DNA of 64,000 nucleotides from Corallium rubrum (Eukaryota; Cnidaria; Anthozoa; Scleralcyonacea; Coralliidae): NCBI GenBank assembly GCA_964035015.1, contig OZ036013.1, positions 4,612,501 through 4,676,500 on the forward strand, read 5' to 3'. The notes below the pieces were generated by a model. The model saw only the letters and a program-made list of their open reading frames with translations. It ran no database searches and had not been told where the DNA came from. Positions 53,076 to 64,000 of this stretch are shown in pieces. Each line of letters begins with the position of its first letter. Position 1 is the first letter of the stretch. Position numbers and translations under genes: made by a program.

Positions 53076-56000
53076 ACTTCCATCGTAAGTTGGAAGTTGG
53101 TAAAAACCAACTTCCACAGATGTAAGCTGGTAAAAACAACTTCCATCTTCAGATGGAAGTTGGTTGGGGGAGGAGAAGGAGGGGGGAAGGAGTAAAAAAA
53201 AAATCAATTTTTTTTCTCTAAGTCAGGCACTGTCACTATTCACTTCTCCTTTTCTTCTCTTTTTTCTCTTATGTTATCTTGCCCTCTTTAGGCAAGTCTT
53301 CGCTGATGAGAAGAGACTCTTCTCTCTCTCTCTGCCCTCTTTTAGAGGGAAGAGAGAAGAGAAGACTCGCCTCTCATCAGAGAAGACTCGCCTCTCATCA
53401 GAGAAGACTCTCTTCTCATCACATACACCACTTTCGCTCGCCAAACTAAAGGTCTTAGTCAGGCAGGCTTAAGCGTGCATGCGTGTGCAATGGCGATAGC
53501 CAAATATTGTATGATCTTGCATGAGAGGTTGCTTATGACTAATTATTTTCGTCCAAATATTGTGGGACACTTTTTAATTAGTATTCATGAATAAATTTGT
53601 TCTGCGAACGTCGACGTCTACCAAGCGTTTGTTTATTTGTTTTGTTATTGTGTTGTTTTTATATGGTCCTTCTCTTTTCTTTGCTGTCCTTCACAGACAT
53701 TGCTTCATGTTGAAACGAGTCAACGACAGCACAAAGATTAGTCACAGAAATACACACCTAAGTCTCAGTCTATTACAGGTAGCCGGCATGACAATATATT
53801 GTGGGAGCTTATGAATAATAAATTTCTTCACGATTAACGGCGGGCGAAGGGAAGCTTCACGAGGTGCTTTGTTATTGTGTTGTTTTTATTGTGTTGTTTT
53901 TATATGGTCCTTCTCTTTTCTTTGCTGTCCTTCACAGGCATTCCTTCACAGGCATTGCTTCATGTTCAAACGAGTCAACGACAGCGCAAAGATTAGTCAC
54001 AGAAATACATATCTAAGTCTCAGCCTATTACAGGTAGCCGGCATGACAATATATTGTGGGAGCTTATGAATAATAAATTTCTTCACGATTAACGGCGGCG
54101 AAGGGAAGCTTCGCGAGGTGCTTCTTCTCACGTTAAACTAAAACGTAGAAGAACTGTAATCAATGCATTAATGGCGGCCATTCTAATAATGGTGTCAAGG
54201 TTGCAGAAAACTGAATGCGCACCTTACACGTATGATGAAAACTCCCTTCGAAGCTGACCTTTGTTCGAAGCCATGTTGTTGAACTTACTGATACCCTGAA
54301 TATATTGTGGGACACTAATATAGATTGTCCATGCTCGTGAATATGGTTATAAACTGTATATTGATATATACAGCTACTGTGGTAATATTGTGGGCACTAA
54401 TATAAATACGTGAGTGAAAACGATCTATAGCCAGGTATTTTAATATGCACAGCTTCGTATTGGCATTTTCGCTGCGTTCGTTCCTCTTGGTCCTTCCTGT
54501 TACTGTTCTTGCCACGTTCTTGGCCTGCAGTACACTGTACATGCCCTTGTCCCTTTTCCTGTCTTTGCAGTCTATGTCTTATTGTTATACAGGTAGTTTA
54601 GATGATAAAATGACGTTTTAAAATATTTTCCTTGCACATACAGCCACCATATTCACTAAAGTTAAGGTGAAGTAAAGGAATGGTGAAAAGAAAAAAGTTA
54701 AGTTTTTTCCCCGCTATATTTAAGACATTGTCAATATTCACTTCTCTTTTTTCCTCTGATGTTCTCCCTCCCTCCTCTCTAGAGGGATCCTCTCTAGAGG
54801 GAGAAAGAAGAGAAGAGTCGCTTCTCATCACATACATCTCACCACTTTCGCTCGCCAAACTAAAAGTCTTAGGTAGGCAGGCAGGCTTAAGCGTGCGTGC
54901 GCATGTGCAATGGCGATAGCCAAATATTATGTACGGTCTTCCATGAGAGGTTGCTTATGACTAATTATTTTCGTCCAAATATTGTCGGACACTTTTTAAT
55001 TAGTATTCATGAATAAATTTGTTCTGCGAACGTCGACGTCTACCAAGCGTTTGTTTATTTGTTTTGTTATTGTGTTGTTTTTATACGGTCCTTCTCTTTT
55101 CTTTGCTGTCCTTCGCAGACATTGCTTCATGTTGAAACGAGTCAACGACAGCACAAAGATTAGTCACAGAAATACACATCTAAGTCTCAGTCTATTACAG
55201 GTAGCCGGCATGACAATATATTGTGGGAACTTATGAATAATAAATTTCTTCACGATTAACGGCGGGCGAGGGGAAGCTTCGCGAGGTGCTTCTTCTCACG
55301 TTAAACTAAAACGTAGAAGAACTATAATCAATGCATTAATGGCGGCCATTCTAATAATGGTGTCAAGGTTGCAGAAAACTGAATGCGCACCTTACACGTA
55401 TAATGAATGAATAACTCCCTTCGAAGCTGACCTTTGTTCGAAGCCATGTTGTTGAACTTATTGATACCCTGAACATATTGTGGGACATTAATATAGATTG
55501 TCCATGCTCGTGAATATGGTTATAAACTGTATTGATATATACAGCTACTGTGGTAATATTGTGGGCACTAATATAAATACGTGAGTGAAAACGATCCTTA
55601 GCCAGGTGAAAAGAAAAAAGTTAAGTTTTTTTTCGCTATATTTAAGATATTGTCAATATTCACTTCTCTTTTTCCCTCTGATATTCTCCCTCCCTCCTCT
55701 CTGGAGGGATCCTCTCTAGAGGGAGAAAGAAGAGAAGAGTCGCTTCTCATCACATATACCACTTTCGTTCGCCAAGCTAAACGTCTTAGGGCAGGCAGGC
55801 TTTAGCGTGCATGCTTGCGCATGTGCAATGGCGATAGCCAAATATTACGTATGGTCTTGCATGAGAGGTTGCTTATGACTAATTATTTTCGTCCAAATAT
55901 TGTGGGACACTTTTAATTAGTATTCATGAATAAATTTGTTCTGCCAACGTCGACGTCTACCAAGCGTTTGTTTATTTGTTTTGTTATTGTGTTGTTTTTA

Positions 56001-57690
56001 TATGGTCCTTTTTTCTTTGCTGTCCTTCACAGACATTGCTTCATGTTGAAACGAGTCAACGACAGCACAAAGATTAGTCACAGAAATACATGTCTTAGTG
56101 TCAGTCTGTTACAGTTAGCTGGCATGACAACTTATTGTGGGAGCTTATGAATAATAAATTTCTTTACGAAAGGAAGCTTCGCGAGATGATGCTTCTCACG
56201 CTAAACTAAAACGTAAAAGGACTATAATCAATTCATTAATGGCGGCCATTCTAATAGTGGTGTCAAGGTTGTTGCTGTTCCTTATACATATGGTGAATGA
56301 ATAATTCCCTTCGAAGCTGAGCTTTGTTCGAAGCCACGTTGTTGAACCTATTGATACCCTTGTGAATCGTCTTGAGATGTTGCTTATGACTAATTATTTT
56401 TATCCAAATATTGTGGGACACTTCTTAATTATTATTCTTGAATAAAGTTTTTCTGCGAACGTCTACCAAGCGTCTTTTAATTTGTTCTCTTATGGTGTTG
56501 TTTTATTGCTGTTGTCTATGTAATTACTTTAATGGCGGCTTCTCTTCCCTTTGCTGTCCTTCGCAAACATAGCTTTACTTGAAAGGTGTCAACGAAGGCA
56601 CAACGTTTTCAGTCACAAGCACTTGCATAAGTCGAAGTCTATTACAGTTGGCTGGCATGATTGTTTATTGTGGGACGTTTATGAATAATAAAGTTCCGCA
56701 TAATAAACGGCAGGCGAAGGGGAGCTTCTTGTTCAAATAATTCGATAACAAGAAGAGGCTTCTCGCGCTAAACTAACACGTAAAATAACTATCGCAAAAA
56801 GGCAAAACGCAAGGCGCCGACTAGTAACAAAATCAACCCCGCCATTTGCGGAGCTCTATTAATTTCTCTTTTCATTAATGGCGGTCTTTCTCATGATGGT
56901 GTCAAGGTTGTTGCTATTAATCAGAGAAAATGAATGCTTGCTTACCTTGTGCGTGTGATAAATAAACCGCAACAGAGACATAATTCGCTTCGAAGTTGAG
57001 CTTTGATCAAAACCATTTCCCGACCATATTATGGGACACTAATATTGAGTTTTATTTTCGCTAATTGCCGAATTTCATGAGATTTATAAACTTGTAACAT
57101 TGATATCTCAAGAACAATTTAATGGATTTTTCTAATTTTTTCCGGGATTATTCTATAGATATAGAGCTAATGCATGAACTAGAGTAAACGAATTTGGCCT
57201 TATACTTTTTGTGTATATCATGATGTGCTTACTGTTTATTTAATAACTTCACAACTCTTTCTCCGATTGTAAATCGTTTAGTTCATTATATACATTTATG
57301 AAGTATGATTATATCCCGGCAAAATTTCATTGGAGAAGATCAAATGCTGAAAGAGTTATTACTGCTGTACTGCTGCAGATTTGGCACCCGGCAGGGTTTT
57401 TTGGTCAATATATCGGTTACCATGGCAACTCCATGTCATGTGTATAATATATACAAAAGTATTCTTAAAAAGATCTTTTTGAGGGTCATACTACTTCAAG
57501 CCGAGACAAACTCCTCAATAAAGCCTTGTTTCTTGAGGCATGCAGTGTTTTGAGCAAAGTGCACATACAGTCGTCATATTCACAAAAATTGATCGTTTAA
57601 AAATCGTTTTATTGAAGCTTTTCCTTATTTTTTTCTTGTGCTTAATTATTCATAGGCGGAAGCAGTATCCCGATTATACCAAGGTTTTCA

Positions 57691-57770
57691 ACGATCAGCG
57701 GAATGGCTGAGTGGTCAAGGGCGCTGACGAAGGCGCGGACCTAAACAGATACTGGGGGAACGCCCTGTAT
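57691..57770 (+). repeat. tRNA-like head, box A only (second copy)
   Basis: Same TGGCTGAGTGGTCAAGG and same upstream block as 52991-53075, followed by CTTCCATC/GGAAGTTG hairpins. It marks the start of a larger repeat containing the modules. Confidence 0.5.
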
Positions 57771-60149
57771 GAATAATTAAGAAAGCAAAACAACTTCCAT
57801 CATCTGAGACGGAAGTTGTTAGGGGGTGACCAGAAGGAAGGGGGGAAATAGTAAGTTTTTTCCCCTTCTAGGTCAGACACTGTTTACAGTCCTTTCCTTT
57901 TCCTCTTATGTTTTGACTCCTTCTTCCCTCTCGAGAGAGGGAAGGGAGAGAGAGAAGGCTCTCTTCTCAGAAGAGAAGACTCTTTTCTCAAAAGAGAAGA
58001 CTCTTTTCTCGACACATGCACCACTTTTGCTCGCCAAACTAAAGGTCTTAGTGTGACAGGCTTGAGTATGCATGCATGCATGCATGCATGTGTATGCATG
58101 TGATGGCGATAGCCCAATATCGTGTAGCATCATGAGAGGTTTCTTATGACTAATATATTTTCGTCCAAATATTGTGGGACACCTTTTAATTTATTCTTGA
58201 ATAAATTAGTTCGACGAACGTCGTTGTTTATTTGTTATGCTGTTGTTTTAAATGGCTCCTCTCTTTCCTTTGCTATCCTTCGCAAACATTCCTTCATGTT
58301 GAAACATGTCAACGACAGCACAAAGTTTTGTCACCGAAATACATACCCAAGTCTCAGTCTATTACAATTATCTGCGACGACGATTTAATGTGGGAGTTTA
58401 TGAATAATAATTGCGAAAGGAAGCTTCGTGAGAAGCTTCTTCTCCAGTTAAACCTAAACCTAAAATAGCTATAATCAGTTCAATAATGGCGGTCATTATG
58501 CTTGCATACCTTACGCCCTTCGAAGTTGAGTTTTGATCGAAGCCATTTTGTTTCATTGATATCCTGTTCATATTGTGGGACAGTAATATAGAGCTTTAAC
58601 TTAGCCGGGTCCGTCTTATTATCTATGCTCGTGAATATAGTTGTAAACTGTATTGGTATAATATGCAGCTTTGTTGCTCTTAGTGTTTTATAACGATATA
58701 GACGATGTTATTCATCTCTGGGAAGCCCTTTGGTCGTGGAATCATCGAGTTTAACTTCGTCTCACATATATCGTAACAGACAAGTCGATTACTAATAAAT
58801 TACCAAAGTTTGGAGCAAAGTAGCGAAACCTTGATCGTTACACAACAAGAAATACCAATTACCAAGGCTGATAGCCACAAATTGAAGCTTTTATCATCTC
58901 AAATATGATACACAGAGCATGTCTCAAGCCCAGAATGTCGTTTACTAATCTCTACAAGCCACTTCGCTTCGGTAAGTGTAAAGCTCAAAGCCTACTATAC
59001 AATTCAAATGAAATATCAACGGTTTATGACTGCGGGTATATCCATAATTCCAGTGATCACTCGCTACAGTTTTCGTCGAGATTTAGGAGTCGGAACAGTT
59101 GATTGACGACGATAAATTGACGGAGCTAGATATCTTTCGAACAGAATTCTCTTTGCAAAACAAAGAGAATAAATAAATTTACTCTTGGTTTAGAATAATA
59201 TCTCCACCGTCTCTGTATCTCTCTCCCATCCGCGAATTTCCCCTGTGAGATTAAAATCGCATGTATGGCGTTAACCAGTGTAAAATGAAGAAGATTTCAA
59301 AGTCTGATGCATGGGGCCTATTGCCAGAAAATATTTTTTGTATTTTATATTATGTTTTTTCAAGTAAAATTGTCGGGAATTATAAGTATTTGTTTAGTTG
59401 CATAGTGCCTATTGGGACGCTGATTGCAAAGTCGACCGAGTGTACAGGATCGAATGCTGGAGAGTTTTCCCACAGTAAATGGAATGACCACGATCTTTCA
59501 TCTGGAAGAGAATGATGAGGGAAGAGGCGAAGAGAAAAAGGTTTTCCTCTTGCAAATAAGCCACTGTCCACATTCATTTTCTTTTTTCTTAATATGTTCT
59601 CGCCCTTGACTACCTCTGTTCTTCTCACTAGGAGAAAGAGAGAATATTCTCTAATTCTCACTACATTCAATCACCACCTTCGCTTGCCAAACCAAAGGTC
59701 TTAGTCTGACGGGCTTGGATGTGAATGTGCGTGACGAGAGGCGAATATTGGTTATCACCTTGAGATGTTGCTTATGACTAATTATTTTGCTCCAAATATT
59801 GTGGTACACTTCTTAATTATTATTCATGAATTAATTTGTTCTACGAACGTCTGTTTATTTGTTTTGCTATGGTGTTGTTTTTATATGGCTCTTCTCTTTT
59901 CTTTGCTGTCCTTCGCAAACATTCCTTCATGTTGAAACTAATCAACGACAGCAGAAAGTTTTGTCACAGAACAACACATCTAAAAGTCTCAGTCTATTAC
60001 ACTTAGCTGCCATGACAATTTATTGTGGGAGCTTATGAATAGTAAATTTCTTTACGATTAACGGCAGCCAAAGGGAAGCTTCGCGAGATGCTTCTTCTCA
60101 CGTTAAACTAACAACTATAATCAGTTCATTAATGGCTGCCATTCTAATA

Positions 60150-63100
60150 ATGGTGTCAATGCTAATTGACATTAATCGCATGCTATTAGTGTCCTGGACA
60201 TTCCTTCGCATGCAATTAGTGTCCCAGACATTCATACGCTTGCCATTAGTGTCCCAGACATTCCTACGCTTGATATGTGTCCCAGACATTCATACGCTTG
60301 CCATTAGTGTCCCAGACATTCCTACGCTTGCTATTAGTGTCCTGGACATTCCTACGCTTGCCATTAGTGTCCTGGACATTCCTACGCATGCCATTAGTTT
60401 TCTCGACATTCCTGCGCTTTCCATTAGTACTCTGGAAATTCCTACGCATGCCATTAGTGTCCTGGACATTCCTACGCTTGCTATTAGTGTCCCGGACATT
60501 CCTACGCTTGCTATTAGTATCCCAGACATTCCTACGCTTGCTATTAGTGTCCTGGACATTCCTACGCATGCTATTAGTTTTCTCGACATTCCTACGCTTG
60601 CTATTAGTATTCTGGACATTCCTACGCATGCCATTAGCGTCCTGGACATTCCTACCCTTGCTATTAATGTCCTGGACATTCTTACGCATGCCATTAGTGT
60701 CCTGGACACTCCTATGCTTGCTATTAGTGTTCTTGACATTCCTACGCTTGTTATTAGTATTCTGGACATTCCTACGCATTCGATTAGTGTCCTGGACATT
60801 CCCACGCTTGCTATTAATTCCTGGACATTCTTAATCATGCTATTAGTGTCCTGGACATTCTTACGCTTGCCATTAGTATTCTGGACATTCCTACGCATTC
60901 TATTAGTGTCCTGGATATTCCTACGCTTGCTATTAATGTCCTGGACATTCTTATTCATGCTATTAGTGTCCTGGACATTCCTACGCTTGCTATTGGTGTC
61001 CTGGACATTCTTACGCATGCCATTAGTGTCCTGGACATTCCTATGCTTGCTATTAGTGTTCTTGACATTCCTACGCTTGTTATTAGTATTCTGGACATTC
61101 CCACGCATGCTATTAGTGTCCTGGACATACCTACGTTTGTTATTAGTGTCCTGGATATTCCCACGCTTTCCATTAGTATACTGGACATTCCTACGCATTC
61201 TATTAGTGTCCTGGACATTCCCACGCTTGCCATTAGTGTCCTGGACACTCCTATGCTTGCTATTAGTGTTCTTGACATTCCTACGCTTGTTATTAGTATT
61301 CTGGACATTCCTACACATTCGATTAGTGTCCTGGACATTCCTACGCTTTCTATTAATGTCCTGGACATTCTTACGCATGCCATTAGTGTCCTGGACATTC
61401 CTATGCTTGCTATTAGTGTTCTTGACATTCCTACGCTTGTTATTAGTATTCTGGACATTCCCACGCATGCTATTAGGGTCCTGGACATTCCTACGTTTGT
61501 TATTAGTGTCCTGGATATTCCTACGCTTTCCATTAGTATACTGGACATTCCTACGCATTCTATTAGTGTCCTGGACATTCCCACGCTTGCCATTAGTGTC
61601 CTGGACATTCCTACGCATGCTATTAGTGTCCTGGACATTCTTACGCTTGCTATTAGTATTCTGGACATTCCTACGCTTGCTATTAGTGTCCCGGACATTC
61701 CTACGCTTGCTATTAGTATCCCAGACATTCCTACGCTTGCTATTAGTGTCCTGGACATTCCTACGCATGCTATTAGTTTTCTCGACATTCCTACGCTTGC
61801 TATTAGTATTCTGGACATTCCTGCGCATGCTATTAGTGTCCTGGACATTCCTGCGCATGCTATTAGTGTCCTGGACATTCTTACGCTTGCTATTAGTATT
61901 CTGGACATTCCGGCGCATGCCATTAATGTCTTGGACATTCCTACGCTTGCTATCAACGTTCCCGACATTCCTACGCTTGCCATTAGTGTCCCGGACATTC
62001 TTACACTTGCTATTAGTGTCCTGGACATTTCTACACTTGCTATTAGTTTTCTTGACATTCCTACTCTTGCTATTAGTGTTCTGAACATTCCTACGCTTGC
62101 TATTAGTGTCCTGGACATTCCTGCGCTTGCTATTAGTGTCGTCCTGGACATTCTTACTCATACCATTAGTATTCAGGACATTCCTACCATTAGTGTCCTC
62201 ACATTTCTACGCTTATTATTAGTGTCCTGGACATTCGTACTCATGCTATTACTGTCCTGGACATTCCCAAACATTCTATTAGTATTCCGGACATTCTGCG
62301 CATGCCATTAATGTCCTGGACATTCTTACGCACGCTATTAGTGTCCTGGACGTTCCAACGCTTGGTATTAGTGTCCTGGACATTCCAGCGCTTGCCATTA
62401 GTGTCCTGGATACTCCTAGTCTCCTACGCTTGGTATGCTTGGTATTAGTGTTCTTGACATTCCTACGCTTGCCATTAGTGTCCTGCACATTCTTATGCAA
62501 TTCATTAGTATTCTGGACATTCCTACGCTTGCTATTAGTGTCCCGGACATTCCTACGCTTGCTATTAGTATCCCAGACATTCCTACGCTTGCTATTAGTG
62601 TCCTGGACATTCCTACGCATGCTATTAGTTTTCTCGACATTCCTACGCATGCCATTAGCGTCCTGGACATTCCTACCCTTGCTATTAATGTCCTGGACAT
62701 TCTTACGCATGCCATTAGTGTCCTGGACACTCCTATGCATGCTATTAGTGTCCTGGACATTCCCACGCTTGTTATTAATGTCCTGGACATTCTTATTCAT
62801 GCTATTAGTATTCTGGACATTCCTACGCTTACCATTAGTGTCCTCACATTATTGCGCATGCCATTAGTGTCCTGGACATTCTTGCGCATGCTATTATCCT
62901 GAACATTCCTACGCTTACCATTATTGTCCTGCACATTCCTACGCTGGCTACTGGTGCCAGACATTCTTACGCATGCCTTTAGGGTCCTGCACATTCCGAC
63001 GCATGCAATTAGTGTCCTGGACATTCCTACGCTTGCTATTAGTGTCCTGGACATTCTTACGCATGCTATTAGTGTCCTGGACATTCCTACGCTTGCTATT

Positions 63101-63786
63101 AGTGTCCTGGCCATTCCTACGCTTGCTATTAGTGTCCTGGACATTCCTACGCATGCTATTAGTGTCCTGGCCATTCCTACGCTTGCTATTAGTGTTCTGA
63201 ACATTCCTACGCATGCTATTAGTGTCCTGGACATTCCTACGCATGCTATTAGTGTCCTGGACATTCCTGCGCATGCTATTAGTGTCCTGGACATTCCTAC
63301 GCATGCTATTAGTGTCCTGGCATTCCTACGCATGCTATTAGTGTCCTGGCATTCCTACGCATGCTATTAGTGTCCTGGCATTCCTATGGCATTCCTACGC
63401 ATGCTATTAGTGTCCTGGCATTCCTACGCATGCTATTAGTGTCCTGGCATTCCTATGGCATTCCTACGCATGCTATTAGTGTCCTGGCATTCCTACGCAT
63501 GCTATTATCCTTGACATTCCTACGCATGCTATTAGTGTTCTGGACATTCCTACGCATGCTATTAGTGTCCTGGCATTCCTACGCATGCTATTAGTGTCCT
63601 GGCATTCCTACGCTTGCTATTAGTGTCCTAGACATTCTTACGCATGCTATTATCCTTAACATTCCTACGCATGCTATTAGTGTTCTGGACATTCCTACGC
63701 ATGCTATTAGTGTCCTAGACATTCTTACGCATGCTATTATCCTTAACATTCCTACGCATGCTATTAGTGTCTTGGACATTCCTAAG
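60150..63786 (+). repeat. 30-bp minisatellite, about 120 copies
   Basis: Unit includes CCTGGACATTCCTACGC, then T/A TGCTATTAGTGT. Unit length divides by three and lacks stops in several frames, so long frames on both strands (for example 60132-62084 plus, 60290-62161 minus) are by-products. Higher-order duplications are visible (61041 against 61401; 60469, 61669 and 62524). The last 500 bp have shortened units (CCTGGCATTCC). Confidence 0.97.
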
Positions 63787-63787
63787 A

Positions 63788-64000
63788 CCCCGTTTACACG
63801 ATACCGGTACAATTTGAAAACGGAACAAAATCACGCCGGTATGTAAATACAGGCCAAAAAGTCTTGCGTTTACACGGTGCCGGTATAATATAATGGCGGT
63901 TAGCAGGACTATTCTCTTCCAATGAGAATTGAGAAGACTGTGAATACTGCTGACCAGAATACTGTGGTCGTATAGATCGTGATCACCGTCATCAAACTGT
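63788..64000 (+). other. Edge sequence, possible MITE end
   Basis: CCGTTTACACGATACCGGTA and GCGTTTACACGGTGCCGGTA form a direct repeat just after the satellite, a pattern seen at ends of some DNA elements. The other end would be outside the window. Confidence 0.35.

Larger units (their letters stand above)
52750..60148 (+). repeat. Six-copy cluster of an undescribed module
   Basis: A shared segment (GGTTGCTTATGACTAATTAT, ATATTGTGGGACAC, CATGAATAAATTTGTTC) occurs at about 53524, 54947, 55863, 56374, 58134 and 59761, plus a half copy at 53866-54120. Copies also share a pyrimidine-rich upstream part with AGAGGGA hairpins and a downstream part with ATGGCGGCCATTCTAATA. Spacing is irregular (about 0.5-1.8 kb). 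Three copies keep an ATG frame of 74-75 codons (53587-53814, 55009-55236, 55926-56150) with one hydrophobic segment. No known family is recognised. Confidence 0.8.

Noticed and set aside
60132..62084. 650-residue plus-strand frame and matching long minus-strand frames
   Set aside because: Frames are open only because the 30-bp unit is divisible by three and has no stop; several frames on both strands are open at once.

Overview
This window is eukaryotic and animal. It is AT-rich, its genes have many short exons with GT-AG introns, it is crowded with short mobile elements and microsatellites, and the three genes that can be named are conserved metazoan genes. The intron-rich gene structure, the RFX6-type gene and the dispersed repeats with a GAAACGTTAG-type core suggest an early-branching invertebrate, perhaps a cnidarian. 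The species cannot be fixed from the sequence alone. All gene models were built by hand from splice signals, reading-frame phase and remembered family motifs; no search was run.

Layout. (1) 1-7.8 kb: the 5' two thirds of MFAP1, a spliceosomal B-complex protein, on the minus strand. Twelve exons are visible and the gene runs off the left edge. Its introns carry a long AAAC array, a 5S-rRNA-derived SINE, tRNA-like sequences and several foldback elements. (2) 7.8-10.2 kb: intergenic, with a probable MFAP1 promoter. (3) 10.2-21.2 kb: a complete 18-exon RFX6-type transcription factor gene on the minus strand, 833 residues. Its introns hold pentanucleotide, hexanucleotide and trinucleotide arrays and a large foldback. 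(4) 21.2-27.4 kb: intergenic, with a tRNA-derived SINE and an hAT-type MITE. (5) 27.7-33.7 kb: complete RPL12 on the plus strand, 5 exons and 165 residues, with introns full of (TA)n tracts and MITEs. (6) 34-48 kb: gene-poor, with hAT, Tc1/mariner, Harbinger-like and piggyBac-like MITEs, a possible 65-residue two-exon gene at 37.5 kb and a frameshifted coding relic at 39.5 kb. (7) 48.2-52.5 kb: an unrecognised five-exon minus-strand gene, whose fourth exon encodes a small tandem repeat and whose third intron contains a 23-bp AT-rich minisatellite. (8) 52.75-60.15 kb: a cluster of six diverged copies of an undescribed module. (9) 60.15-63.8 kb: a 30-bp minisatellite with higher-order repeats, starting inside the last module copy.

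The genes do not form a pathway; they are ordinary neighbours. The most interesting signals are two repeat families whose conserved centre has the layout of a hammerhead ribozyme (CTGANGA, stem II, GAAA, a self-complementary 4-mer, then a UH cleavage site). The clearest is an inverted pair at 6404-6558. The others are the six-copy module cluster, the higher-order 30-bp satellite, a decayed duplicate of an RFX6 exon, and a SINE whose tail abuts an MFAP1 splice acceptor.
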